Below the pieces are notes generated by a model. It had not been told where the DNA came from and did no database searches. It saw nothing but the letters and a program-made list of their open reading frames with translations. Made by a program: the position numbers and the translations under genes. DNA of 64,000 nt from Limnoglobus roseus (GTDB taxonomy: Bacteria > Planctomycetota > Planctomycetia > Gemmatales > Gemmataceae). Of this stretch, positions 34,149-44,800 are shown piece after piece. Positions within the stretch are counted from its first letter, which is position 1; every line of letters starts with the position of its first letter. The DNA is taken from the NCBI RefSeq assembly GCF_008254045.1, contig NZ_CP042425.1, positions 1,674,001 to 1,738,000 on the forward strand, written 5' to 3'.

Positions 34149-35009
34149 TTATCGCGTCAATCGTTCCAGGGCTTCGCGGTACTTCGCGGCCGTCTTCGCG
34201 ACGATGTCGGCCGGCAGTTCTGGCGGCGGGCTGGCCTTGTCCCAGGTGGTCGTTTCCAGCCAGTCGCGGAGGAACTGTTTGTCGAACGACGGCGGCGACC
34301 CGCCCGGTCGGTACGACTCCTTCGGCCAGAACCGCGAACTGTCCGGCGTTAGCACTTCGTCGATCAGAATGATCTCGCCACTCGGCAGACGGCCCCATTC
34401 GAGTTTCGTGTCCGCGAGGATGATCCCCCGCTTTTCCGCGTACTCCGCAGCCCGGCGGTACACGTCCAGAGTCTTCGACCTCAACTCGTCGGCAGTTTCT
34501 TGTCCGACTTCCTGCACCATTCGCTCGAAGCTAATGTTCTCGTCGTGACCCGTCTCGGCCTTTGTCGCGGGTGTGAAGATCGGCTCGGGCAGGCGGTCCG
34601 CTTCCTTCAAGCCGGCGGGCAGTGGGATACCGCAGACGGTGCCGCTCTGGCGGTACTCCTTCCACCCGGTCCCGAGGATGTAGCCCCGGGCGACACACTC
34701 GATGGGGACGACCGTTGTTTTCTTCACGATCATCGTTCGGCCGGCCAACTCCGTTGCGTGCGGTTGGAAGGCGGCCGGCAATGAAGACACGTCATCACTG
34801 AGGTAGTGGTTCGGCACTTTCAGAAGGTCGAACCAGAACTTGGCCATTGCGGTGAGGATTTTCCCCTTACCGGGGATGCCCGGCGGGATGACCCAGTCAA
34901 AGGCACTGACGCGATCCGTGGCGACGATCACGAGCGTGTCGCCGAGGTCGTATACGTCGCGGACCTTGCCCTGCCGCCGTGGGACGCCGGGGATGTCGGA
35001 TTGCAGCAT
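34149..35009 (-). CDS. purC: SAICAR synthetase
   Basis: 286 residues, the longer type common in bacteria and yeast-like enzymes. Motifs are GKVRDVYDLGD, AMAKFWFDLLKVPNHYL, IECVARGYILGTGWKEY, ADTKLEWGRLPSGEI and DEVLTPDSSRFWP. It joins CAIR and aspartate using ATP, step eight of IMP synthesis. ATG 35009 with CAGGGT upstream is used. The open frame beyond it is the translation of the palindromic repeat at 35025-35097 and should not be annotated as protein. Confidence 0.95.
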   Translation of the reverse strand: MLQSDIPGVPRRQGKVRDVYDLGDTLVIVATDRVSAFDWVIPPGIPGKGKILTAMAKFWFDLLKVPNHYLSDDVSSLPAAFQPHATELAGRTMIVKKTTVVPIECVARGYILGTGWKEYRQSGTVCGIPLPAGLKEADRLPEPIFTPATKAETGHDENISFERMVQEVGQETADELRSKTLDVYRRAAEYAEKRGIILADTKLEWGRLPSGEIILIDEVLTPDSSRFWPKESYRPGGSPPSFDKQFLRDWLETTTWDKASPPPELPADIVAKTAAKYREALERLTR

Positions 35010-35024
35010 GGTGAACCCTGATTT

Positions 35025-35097
35025 TTGGAACCCCGAGCGGAAGCGACGGGGTCGAGAGACAGTCTCTCGACCCCGTCGCTTCCGCTCGGGGTTCCAA
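35025..35097. repeat. Perfect 35-bp palindrome with 3-nt loop
   Basis: Two exact 35-base arms (starting TTGGAACCCCGAGCGG) flank CAG. It lies between the divergent purC and phosphatase genes, so it cannot serve as a terminator for either. It has the form of a REP/BIME-like or mobile miniature element. Translated, it yields the frequently seen spurious peptide ERKRRGRETVSRPRRFRS. Confidence 0.85.
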
Positions 35098-35162
35098 TTG
35101 ACAGATTTTACCAACCCTGCCATAACGGTCGCGACTATCTCGAAAATTCAACGGGAGTGCGG

Positions 35163-35855
35163 ATGCCGACCTGGAGCCGGTGGGTTCTTGGTACGCTGGT
35201 GGTCCTGGTCGCGTTCGGCGTGCCGGCGGCGTACTACCGTTCCAACTACACCAACTTCAAGCGGTTCCGCGTCGTCACGCCCGGCAAGTTCTACCGCAGC
35301 GGGCAGTTCACCGCCGGCGGGCTGCGGGCCATCGTGCGGGACCAGGGCATAAAGACGGTCATCAACCTCCAGGAAGAGAACGTCGATCCGTTTATGCCGG
35401 AAGAGTGGCTGGCGACGCCGCACGTCACGGAGAGCGAACTGTGCCGCGAGTTGGGGGTGAATTATTACGCCCTCTTCGGCGGCGAAATCGTACCACCGGA
35501 CGAGTTTGCCAAAGGGAAGCGGCCGGCGGTGATCGATCAATACTTGCAGATCCTCGACAACAAGGACAACTACCCGATCCTCCTCCACTGCAAGGCCGGG
35601 CTGCACCGGACCGGCATCTTGACGGCGATCTACCGCATGGACAAAGAGAACGTGAGTCCCGGCCGGGCGATGGAAGAGGTGCGGGCCAACGGCTTCGGCA
35701 CGTTCGCCGCCACAACGGGGAACGTGTACATCGTGCAGTACGTGGACGCCTTCAAGAAGGGTGTGCGGAACCCGGTGCCGCCGGCCGTCCCGGGTAAACC
35801 GCCCGCCGCGGTTGTGGCGAACGACACGAAGCCGTCCCCCGGGGGAGCGCACTAA
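35163..35855 (+). CDS. Membrane-anchored tyrosine/dual-specificity phosphatase-like protein
   Basis: 230 residues. An N-terminal membrane anchor is at 5-25 (WVLGTLVVLVAFGVPAAYY). The phosphatase fold carries the Cx5R loop HCKAGLHRTG and an upstream typical FYRSGQFTAGGLRAIV segment, as in DSP/PTPLA-type 'fused' planctomycete phosphatases. It would act on phosphoprotein or phospholipid substrates at the membrane outer face. GGGAG precedes ATG 35163. Its stop codon overlaps the ATG of the LptF/G gene by one base, so the two proteins likely work in the same envelope process. Confidence 0.82.
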   Translation: MPTWSRWVLGTLVVLVAFGVPAAYYRSNYTNFKRFRVVTPGKFYRSGQFTAGGLRAIVRDQGIKTVINLQEENVDPFMPEEWLATPHVTESELCRELGVNYYALFGGEIVPPDEFAKGKRPAVIDQYLQILDNKDNYPILLHCKAGLHRTGILTAIYRMDKENVSPGRAMEEVRANGFGTFAATTGNVYIVQYVDAFKKGVRNPVPPAVPGKPPAAVVANDTKPSPGGAH

Positions 35856-36946
35856 TGCACACCCTCGACCGGATGCTGTTCCTCGCGTTCCTCCGCTCTT
35901 ATGCCATCGTGCTGACGAGCTTGCTCAGCCTGTACGTGGTCATCGACCTGTTCACGAACCTCGACGACTTCGCCGGCCGCGGTTCGTACGGCGGCATGGT
36001 GAGGCACCTGATTCGGTACTACGGCCCGCAGATCGCGCTCATCTTCGACCGCCTGTGCGAGTCGATCGCGCTACTCGCCGCCGTCTTCACGATGGCCTGG
36101 GCGCAGCGGAACAACGAACTCCTGCCGCAACTGTCGGCCGGCATCTCCACGCACCGCATCATCCGTCCGGTGCTCGTCGGCACGATGTTCGTGCTGGCCC
36201 TCGGACCGTTGAACCAAGAGTTGCTGATCCCGAAGTTGTCCGACGAATTGCAAGTGCCGCGGGACGACCCGAACCAGGAGCGGGCGATCGAACTCCAGGG
36301 GGCCTACGACTCGACCGGCCTGCACATTGAGGGTACGAGCGGCTACCGCAAAGACCTGCGGGTTAACAAGCTGTTCGTGAACTTCGCGGAGAACGCCAAC
36401 GCCGCCATCACCGACATTCAGGCCGAGGAGGCGGTGTACTCCCCGGCCACGCACGACCGGCAGGCGGGGTGGACGTTGTTCAACACGAAGCCCGAAGTCG
36501 TGCCCGACCCGCTGCCGCAGAATCTGACGCCGATCGGGCCGCGGAAGTACTTCTTGACAACGCGCGAGGTGGACTTCGACGCCCTGACCCGCGGCTCGAA
36601 GTGGTACAGTTACGCCTCGACGACGAAGCTCAAACACATCCTCTCGCGGCCGGACCCGCGGCGGATGGCCCCGGTCGCGGTGCTGTTCCACATGCGGTAC
36701 ACGCGGCCGCTCGTTGGTTTCTTGATGGTGGTCGTCGGCCTGACGATCATCCTCCGCGACCACAACCGGCACGTGTTGGTGAGTGCCGGAACGTGCCTAA
36801 TTATGAGCGCGATTTTCTACGCGGCGGTGTACGGCTGCAAGTACCTCGGCGAGAACGACCTGCTCTCCGCCCCGCTCTCCGCGTGGCTGCCGGCGATCCT
36901 CTTCGGCGGATATGCGCTCGCGAGTTACGACGCGATTCAGACGTAA
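35855..36946 (+). CDS. LptF/LptG-family lipopolysaccharide export permease
   Basis: 363 residues with the YjgP/YjgQ layout: two or three membrane helices at the N-terminus (FLRSYAIVLTSLLSLYVVID, FTMAWAQRNNELLPQLSAGI), a large periplasmic jelly-roll (about 120-270), and three helices at the end (FLMVVVGLTIILRD; YAAVYGCKYLGENDLL; WLPAILFGGYALASYDAI). The family extracts LPS from the inner membrane with LptB. A start overlapping the previous stop (TAATG) shows coupling. Its presence agrees with the lipid A genes at 57.5-64 kb. Confidence 0.85.
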   Translation: MHTLDRMLFLAFLRSYAIVLTSLLSLYVVIDLFTNLDDFAGRGSYGGMVRHLIRYYGPQIALIFDRLCESIALLAAVFTMAWAQRNNELLPQLSAGISTHRIIRPVLVGTMFVLALGPLNQELLIPKLSDELQVPRDDPNQERAIELQGAYDSTGLHIEGTSGYRKDLRVNKLFVNFAENANAAITDIQAEEAVYSPATHDRQAGWTLFNTKPEVVPDPLPQNLTPIGPRKYFLTTREVDFDALTRGSKWYSYASTTKLKHILSRPDPRRMAPVAVLFHMRYTRPLVGFLMVVVGLTIILRDHNRHVLVSAGTCLIMSAIFYAAVYGCKYLGENDLLSAPLSAWLPAILFGGYALASYDAIQT

Positions 36947-36971
36947 CCGCCGACCGCTTTTCAAGTGACTC

Positions 36972-37057
36972 CAGGCCGAAGGCCTGACAGCTCTCAGCCC
37001 CAGTGGCAACATCGAGGTTAAGAACGCCCGTGACCGGCAGCCTGAAGGGCTGCCGGT
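36972..37057 (+). repeat. Hairpin-rich gap between the LptF/G gene and trpE
   Basis: The 319-base gap holds CAGGCC-GAA-GGCCTG (36972-36986) and ACCGGCAGCC-N5-GGCTGCCGGT followed by TTT (37033-37057). The second could terminate the upstream operon. Both resemble intergenic repeat elements. The remaining part to 37265 is presumed trpE promoter DNA; I see no clear promoter pair. Confidence 0.5.
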
Positions 37058-37265
37058 TTCCCTCATGGCCTCGCCGCCTTTGACGTGCAAGGCAATTACC
37101 AAACCGACGTGCCTTTACGACCACCCCAGCGCGTTCGCCGACTCCTCGACGCACCCTGCTCGGGTCTACGTGAATCACAACGTCAATGCCGAGCTCACCC
37201 TGGTCAAACAGTCGTCACCGCGGGCCGCGCTCGCCATTTCGGGGGCGATTCCCGACAATGGTAGG

Positions 37266-38765
37266 ATGAAATATCGCCCCAGCTTCGACGAGTTCGCCGC
37301 CCTCGCGCAGTCCCACACCGTCGTGCCGGTCTACCGGCAACTCGTCGGCGACACGCTCACGCCGGTGTCGGCCTTCCGGGCGATTGCCGCCAAAGACGAT
37401 TGGGCGTTCCTCTTTGAGAGCGTGGTCGGCGGTGAGCGGATCGGCCGGTACAGTTTCGTCGGGGCCGACCCGTTCGAGCGGTTCGAGTCGTACGAGCAAA
37501 TCCTGACGACCACGCGGAATGGCGAGAAGCACTGCACGACGGTGCCGGACCCGCTGAAGTCGCTCGAAACGCACGTGGCCCAGTTCCGCGCCCCGCACCT
37601 GCCCGGCCTGCCGCGGTTCGTCGGCGGGGCCGTGGGGTACGCTAGCTACGACGCCGTCCGGTACGTCGAGCGACTGCCGAACGCCCCGAAGGACGATCGC
37701 CGCATCCCCGACCTTTGCTTCGGCTTCTACGACCGCATGGTCGTGTTCGACCACATCACCAAGACGGTGAACGTCGTCGCCCACGCACACGTCGGCGACG
37801 CGAAGAACCTTCAAGCGGCTTACGACGCGGCGTGCCGGCGGGCGGACGAACTCGTCGGGCAACTTCAGAGGCCCGTGACCGACCTACCGCTGATGGACAT
37901 TTCCTTGTCCGCGGTTCGCGACCTTCAGTCCGACCGCTACCAGTCGAATTTCACGCAGGCCGGGTACGAGGGCGCGGTACGGAAGACGATCGAGTACATC
38001 AACGCCGGCGACGCCTTTCAGGTGGTGCCGAGCCAGCGGTTTCAGACGGAAACAACCGCCGACCCGTTCAACGTGTACCGGGCGCTTCGGGTGGTGAACC
38101 CGTCGCCGTTTATGTTCTTCGTGAAGGCCGGGCCGATTACGCTCGTCGGGGCGTCGCCAGAGATCATGTGCCGTGTTGAGAACGGCGAGATGACCGTCCG
38201 CCCGCTGGCCGGCACCCGCAAGCGCGGCGCGACGCCGGAGGAAGACAAGGCCCTCGCCGACGAGTTGGTGAAGGACCCGAAGGAGCGGGCCGAGCACATC
38301 ATGCTCGTGGACCTGGCCCGCAACGACATCGGCAAGGTCGCGGAGATCGGCAGCGTGAAGATCGGCGACCTGCTGACGGTCGAGCGGTACAGTCACGTCA
38401 TGCACCTGTCGAGCACCGTCACCGGCACCCTCAAGGCCGGGCTGACCGCGTTCGACGCGATGAAGTCGAGCCTGCCGGCCGGCACGCTGAGCGGCGCGCC
38501 GAAGGTGCGGGCGATGGAGATCATCGACGAGATCGAGCCGCACCGCCGCGGACCATACGGCGGGGCGGTCGGGTACTTCGACTTCAGCGGCAACATGGAC
38601 ACGTGCATCGCCCTGCGGACGATGGTCATTCAGGGCACGACCGCTTACGTGCAGGCCGGCGCGGGGATCGTCGCCGACAGTGACCCGACGAGCGAATACC
38701 AGGAGACGGTGAACAAGGCGATGGGCTTGATGAAGGCACTGGAGATCGCCGAGACGCAACTGTGA
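37266..38765 (+). CDS. trpE: Anthranilate synthase component I
   Basis: 499 residues. The N-terminal regulatory part has AFLFESVVGGERIGRYSFVG, the LLES-like tryptophan-binding motif. The chorismate-binding domain has GDAFQVVPSQRF, GASPEIMCRVENGEMTVRPL, AGTRKRGATPEEDKALADEL, LVDLARNDIGKVAEIGSVKI, and the end GAGIVADSDPTSEYQET. With TrpG it converts chorismate and glutamine to anthranilate. ATG 37266 gives the normal N-terminus; the frame is open 67 codons upstream without family similarity. trpG is not adjacent. PabB is less likely given length and the LFES motif. Confidence 0.93.
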   Translation: MKYRPSFDEFAALAQSHTVVPVYRQLVGDTLTPVSAFRAIAAKDDWAFLFESVVGGERIGRYSFVGADPFERFESYEQILTTTRNGEKHCTTVPDPLKSLETHVAQFRAPHLPGLPRFVGGAVGYASYDAVRYVERLPNAPKDDRRIPDLCFGFYDRMVVFDHITKTVNVVAHAHVGDAKNLQAAYDAACRRADELVGQLQRPVTDLPLMDISLSAVRDLQSDRYQSNFTQAGYEGAVRKTIEYINAGDAFQVVPSQRFQTETTADPFNVYRALRVVNPSPFMFFVKAGPITLVGASPEIMCRVENGEMTVRPLAGTRKRGATPEEDKALADELVKDPKERAEHIMLVDLARNDIGKVAEIGSVKIGDLLTVERYSHVMHLSSTVTGTLKAGLTAFDAMKSSLPAGTLSGAPKVRAMEIIDEIEPHRRGPYGGAVGYFDFSGNMDTCIALRTMVIQGTTAYVQAGAGIVADSDPTSEYQETVNKAMGLMKALEIAETQL

Positions 38766-38772
38766 GGAACGA

Positions 38773-38875
38773 CCCACCCGTCGAAGCGACGGGTGGGCTT
38801 TTCAGCGCTTTCCCATTCCAAACTGTCACACACATCAGAAAGACTGAAAGCCCACCCGTCGCGGCGACGGGTGGG
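38773..38875. terminator. Paired hairpins between convergent trpE and the macroglobulin gene
   Basis: CCCACCCGTCG-AAG-CGACGGGTGGG (38773-38797) is followed by CTTTTC on the plus strand. A near copy at 38851-38875 is followed by CTTTCAGTCTTTC on the minus strand. Each serves one of the two convergent genes. The outer parts are also complementary (GGCTTTTCAG and CTGAAAGCC), so the whole block can fold as one structure. Confidence 0.75.
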
Positions 38876-38884
38876 GGCGCCGCC

Positions 38885-41800
38885 CTACTTCACCTCCAAC
38901 ATGATGCTCTCGGAGTGACTGCTGAACTCCGGGGCGTACATGCACTGAATGTTCGCCAGCCCCGTCGGGTATTGACCCTTGAGTTGCACGCGGACGGTGT
39001 ACTCGAAGACGGACACGCCCTTCGGCAGGTAGTCGATGAAGAAGTGCGTGGCCACGTCCTTCGTGCTCTCGTAGTAGTACAGCCCGTCTTGGAACTTGTA
39101 CTGACTCAACACGTTCACGGGCTCGGTGCCGCTACCGCGGTGGTCCTTCAGGTGGACGTACTCCATGTCACGGTCGGTGCGGAGGACGACGCGGCACACG
39201 ATCTCGTCGCCGACCGCCACCGGCCCCGTCACGGCTTCCAGCACAGGGCCTTTCTTCGTTAGTGTCTTCTTGAACAGCTTCTTTTCCAACTTCAGCGGCG
39301 TGCCGTCGTGCGGCGTAACCTTGCTGATGTCTTCGAGGTACTGCCAGTGGACGCTGCCCCAGCTCACGCCAGCGTCGGCCTTCGTCACGGTGATTTTGCC
39401 CTGTTCGGGCTTGATCTCGCCCCGTTGGAACTTCTGCTCGTAGAAGCCGGTGCCGGCCTCCACGTTCTCCGGCTTGATCGCCTCGCCGCCGAGTTTCACT
39501 TCCACGAGCGCGTCGGACTTCAGCAGATTGTCACCGCGTAGAAGTAGGGCGTACACGGCGTCGGCGGTCGCCTTTGTCGTCTTCCAGTTCTGCGTCTGTT
39601 TCTGCTTCAGAAGCCAGACCTTGCAGTCCTCGACGGCGGCCGCATCGTTCATGATCTCGTCGAACGCCTCGATCATCACGGCCTGCGTCTCGATCGGGGC
39701 GTGGTACCACCACCAGGACAGTTCCGTGTCCCGCCAGAACATGCCCATCTCTTCGTTCGAGACGGAGCGTTCCTTGATGCTCGCGAGGATCGCCTTCGGC
39801 GTGTCCTTGTCGCCGAATCGCTTTAGACCGAGGGCGAGATGCGCCTGCGACTGTCGGTTGGCGAGCTTCAGCCAGTGGTTGCGAGCCTGCCGCTGCCAGT
39901 AGTCGAGAGCGGTCTGGTGCTCCTTCGCTACCGGCTTGTCTTGCAGGAAGAAACTGCGGCCGTAGAGGTAGAGCGCGATCGTCGAGGACAGGTGGTTCGT
40001 CTCCGGGTCCGGCGAGTGCTTGAGAATCCACTTGTACTGCTCGTCGGCCCACGCATCGAGGGCCGTGACAGCCTTCACTGCCGGGGCGGCATCCGCTTTC
40101 ACGCCGAGGTGCCGCATGCGGCCGAAGCCGGTGACGATGTACAGCGTGATGTACTCGTTCTTCGGCCCGCCGGGGAACCACGGCCACGTGCCGTCGGCCC
40201 GCTGCTGATCGCCGAGCTTCTTGAGTAGGCGGCCCGTCTCGTCGTTCAGGCGGTTTTCATCGAACAGCACGCCGACGTTACGGCGGGCTTCCGACTCCCT
40301 CACGGCATCCCGCAGCCACGGCGTCTCGTCGATCATCGCGGCCTTCACGTCCTGGTTCTTCTCCAGCGGCGAATCGAGCGCGCCGGGTTGGAGGTTCTTC
40401 CAGGTGTCGAACACGCGGCGAATCTTCGGGTCGCTCGCGGCGACGTGCTTCGCCAGCGAGTTCGCGTACAGGCGGTTGAAGGTCTGTTCGGTACACTCGT
40501 GCGGGAACTCCATCAGGTACGGCAGGGCCAGCACCGCGTACCACGCCGGCTGCGAAGTCATCTGCACGGTCAGCGACTGGCTCTTCAGCGTGTTCGACTT
40601 CGCCGCGTCTTGCAGCTTCTGGAACTCGAACGTCTTCGTCGTCTTGCCGCGGATCGGCAGCGGAATCGACTCCGTCACTAGCACCCGTTTCGACAGCACC
40701 GGCAGCATACCCTCTTCACCGTCGCTGAGGCGATCGGTGCCGCCGACGGCCTTGTAAATGATCGGGTACGCTCCGTCGGGCACGGTCAGTTTCCAGGCAA
40801 AGCTGCGCGATTCGCCGGACGGGATGTCGAAGCTCTGGTCGCCGGCCGCGTTGCCGAACTCCTTGTCCACCGGTTGGGCGGTGAGGGCGTTCAGCAGGTT
40901 CAGCCGCACGCGGCCGACTTGCTTCGTCGCCGACTGGTTGCTGACCTTCACCGTGAACTCGACCACGTCGCCTTCCCGCAGGAATCGCGGTGGGTTCGGC
41001 TGCACCATCAGGTCCTTCGCGGTCACCACCTCGTCTTGCAGGTAGCCGCTCTTCAGGTTTTTGTCGTGGGCGAAGCCCATGAACTTCCACTTCGTCAGCG
41101 CCTCGGGCATCGTGAATTCCATCTTCACGCTGCCGTCGGCCCCGGATGCGAGTTGCGGGAAGAAGAACGCCGTCTCGTTCAAGTTCTTCCGGGCCGCGAC
41201 TTTGCTCAGATCGGGGCCATCACCGCCACTGTCTTTGCCGGCCTCGTCTCGCCCATCAAGTCCGAGGCCGCGATTCGCCTGCTTACGATCCGCCCCAAGT
41301 CCCTCCGAAGTCGCCTTCTCTAATGTTTGCAGGCCATCCTCCTTCACGGCGTCCGCCGCCATCGGCGAGGCCGGGGCCGGCGGCATTCCGCCCGGGGTGG
41401 CGAACCGCATTGTTCCGCCGCGGCCGAGGTACATGTATCCCCAGAGGTTCGCCGTGATGTCCGCCGGCAGAGCGCGGTATCGCAGGTCAACGCTCTGGTA
41501 CGGTTGGCTCCAGTTGCCGCGGAAGTGCCAGAGGTATTTTGCCGCGTTCTCGAAGCTACTGTTCAGGTGCGAGTAGTCTTGGCGGAAGACGTTGAACTTC
41601 TGCATCCAGTTGTGCGGCAGGTAGGCGTCCAGTGAGGCGTCGTAGAGGGCCGCGACCATCTCGGCGACGGCCTTCGCTGCCTTCGGGCCGGTGATCGTGG
41701 CCGTGAACGTCTCCTTCTTCGCGGGCTCCAACTTCGACACGAAGTGGTCCCACTTCACCGTCAAGTCCTTGTTGCTCCACGGCACGTCAACGTGCCGGCT

Positions 41801-44800
41801 CTCCAGATACCCGCGGTTCTCCCGGACGAACGTGGTGCGGACTTGGAAGCCGCCGCGCATCGCCTCGTCGATCTTTTGCTTGATCGAAACGAGCGTCTTC
41901 TCTGGGTCGGTCCAGAAGCTCTGAATTAGTTTGCCGCGGTGTTCGACTTCGACGAACGCCCGGCCGCGGTCGTAGCCGGTGCCCCAGACGGCGGCGAACT
42001 CCTCGCCCGGTTCGAGCGTCCACTTCGGTGCGGCGAACAGTTCGGGTACCTTGATGCCCAGCTTCGCGTCGGCCGGGTTGATGACGCGGAGGTTCAGTTG
42101 GGCCGTCACCGGCTTGCCGAAGCGGTCCTGCGTCTCAACGATCGCGCGATAGACGCCGACTTCGAGCTTCACGCCGAGTTCCTTCTTGCCGTCCTTCTCG
42201 GTGGCGAAGTCGAGCGACTTCACGACTTCGCCGAGTGCCCACGTGCGGATGTCGCTGGAATCGGGCCGCGGCAACGGCATCGGCGGAACCTTCCCGCCCC
42301 GCCCGCGGCCGGGCCGCGGTTGAACCGGCTGACCGAGGATGTCGGGCCGCTGCACCGCGTCCGGGGCTTTCAGCGTATGGACCTTCACGACGCCCTTCGC
42401 GGCTTGTCCCTCGCCGTCGAGGGTGGTCGTGGCCAGCTTCAGCAGCACGTCTTTTTCGATCGTCTGCCACTCGTCGGCGGTTAGCGTCGCCTGGAGGGCG
42501 GTGTAGCCGACGACGACGCCTTTACTGCCGCTGCGCGTCTCGCCGGTGGTGTCGATCACGTCCGCGTGAACGGTGAAGTGGAACGTCGGCTCGTCCTTCT
42601 CCGGCACGCTCAGGTCGGGCTTCGCGGTGAAGGTGACACTGAAGGTGCCGTCGGCCTCTGTGGTGGCCGTGCCGTGCGCGATCTCCTGGGCCGCACCGGG
42701 GTTCGGCGGCAGCCGCCAGTAGTAGCAGTCGTAGAACCACGCCGGCCAGCGGACCTCGCGGGTCACGCGGTAGCGGACCTTCGCGCCGTTGATCGCCGCG
42801 CCGGTGTACGCGGTCGCCTTGCCGACGACTTTGACCTCGCCGCCGAGCTTCGGGGCGTCCTTCGGGGCGTCCACCGTTACCTGGAACTTCGGCCGCTTGT
42901 ACTCTTCGACGTTGAAGTGAACGGCCCCGCCGCCCTCGCCCGGCACGAGAACGTGCATCTGCCCGGCGAGTCGATCCCGCGGCGCGGTGAACGTGCCGCT
43001 GAACGAGCCGAAGCCGTTCGAGGTGGCGGTCGTCTGCGCGACGGCCTTACCGTTGTGGTCGTTGAAGACGACCGTGACCTTGCGGTTCGCCTGCACCTTG
43101 TAATCGTCGGCCTTCGTGTCGGCGAACAGGCAGATGCCCTTGAAGTAAATGGTCTGACCCGGCCGGTAGAGCGAGCGGTCGGTGAACAGGACCGTCTGTG
43201 TGTGCGGCCGGTAGTTCTCGGGCTGGGTGTTGAGGTAGTGCTCGTTCTGGGCGGCGAGTGCCTGGCCGTCGTGCGTGGCGAGCAGGAAAATCGCTCGCTG
43301 GGCCGGGCCGTTGACAGCGAACAGGCCGTTGGCGTCGGTGGTGACGGCCGCCTCTTCCTTCACACTGTTGTCCTGGTTGTTCCGCACCCACACGCGGACC
43401 TTTGCGTTCGGCACCGGGTCGCCGCCCTTGGCCGTGAGCACGAAACCTTCGAGCTTGCCGGGATTCCAACCCTGGCGGATCACCACCGCGAGGTCGCTGA
43501 CCCAGACATCGGTGGCCGTGACCATGTTGTCGCCGTCGGAGAAATCAGCCTTCACGCTGGCGAGGATGAAGTAGAACCCCGGTTTCAGGCCCTTCGGTGC
43601 GGGCACGTCTTGCGACCGCTCCAGGTAGTCTTCCGTGGCCGGCAGGTCGGCCGACCATTCAAGGTCCGGCTTCGCCTTCGTGAAGGTGTTCTGGTCGGCG
43701 GCGTGGAAGTACTCGGGCCGCCAGTGTTCCTTCGTCAGCCGGGCCGGCCAGTCGGTCTTCACCGCTCGGAAGTAGACCTTCGTGACGTTGCGGTATTTCA
43801 CCCGCAGGACCGGCAGCGGGTCGGTCCAGACGCGCTCGGTGAGCACCTGCACGTCCTTCGCCTCGATTTGCAGGATCAGGTTGTGGCACATCTTCCCGCC
43901 GGTGCTGTTCGGGAAGGCGTTCTTCCCCTGCATCGCGATCGCGCGGGCCTCGACGAATTCATTCTCACCATGCAGCACGGCCGCCCAGTGGTGGCGGGCC
44001 ATCGCCGACAGTTCGTGGTCGGCGTACTTGTCGGCGAACGCCTTCATCGCGGCCTTGAACCGGGCGGCCTTCTCTTCGCCGAAGGCGTGCGCGTGGGCGA
44101 ACTGCAACCGGAACAGATCGGCGTCCAGGAACGCGGCCTTGTCCTTGTCGTCCTGGTGGAACGTCAACAGGTTCTGATAGAGTTTAAACGCCTTCAATTT
44201 CGGCGAGTCGGCGTCTGTGGTGGCCGGCTGCCACTTGAGGAACTCCTCCACCGGCGCGAGGGCCGGGCTGTTCGCATCGAATTCAAAAACGTCCTCGGCC
44301 TTTGCCCCCGCCTGTTCGCCGGCGGCGTAGAAGTGCAAGGCCTCGAAGGCGACGAAGTCGAACAGCGTCGGCCGGTAACTGTCGGGCTGCGTGCCCTTTT
44401 CCAGTAGTGCGTCGTAGGTGGCGATCGGCGTGGCCTTCAGTTCTTTCTCGGCGGCGAGGGCCTTCGTGAACTGCTTGTCGATCTCGGCGAACAGTCGCGG
44501 CAAATCCCAGGTGGTGAAGTCGTTGCCGGGGGCGGCAGCCGTCGCGGTGCGGCGCTGAAACCGCCAGCGGTTCTGCTGGAAGTAGTGCCAGTACCAGTTG
44601 GCGAGGACCGCGTCCATGATCGGCACCATCTCTTTCGGTGCCTTCGCGATCTCGGCCTGCATCCGCGTGATCTTCTCTTCCGGCTTGTTCCCCTGGACGT
44701 TCCCCTCGTAGGCAATCTTCTTGCAGATAGCCTTCACCGCCTCGGGATACGCCTTGTCCTTCAACGCCGACTCGATGATCGGCTCCAGTTCTTGCACGGC

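Noticed and set aside
35010..35162. N-terminal extensions of purC and of the phosphatase carrying ERKRRGRETVSRPRRFRS
   Set aside because: This is the translation of both strands of the 35-bp palindrome, not conserved protein sequence.
37065..37265. 67-codon upstream extension of trpE
   Set aside because: No similarity to TrpE and it covers a hairpin-rich repeat and probable promoter region.
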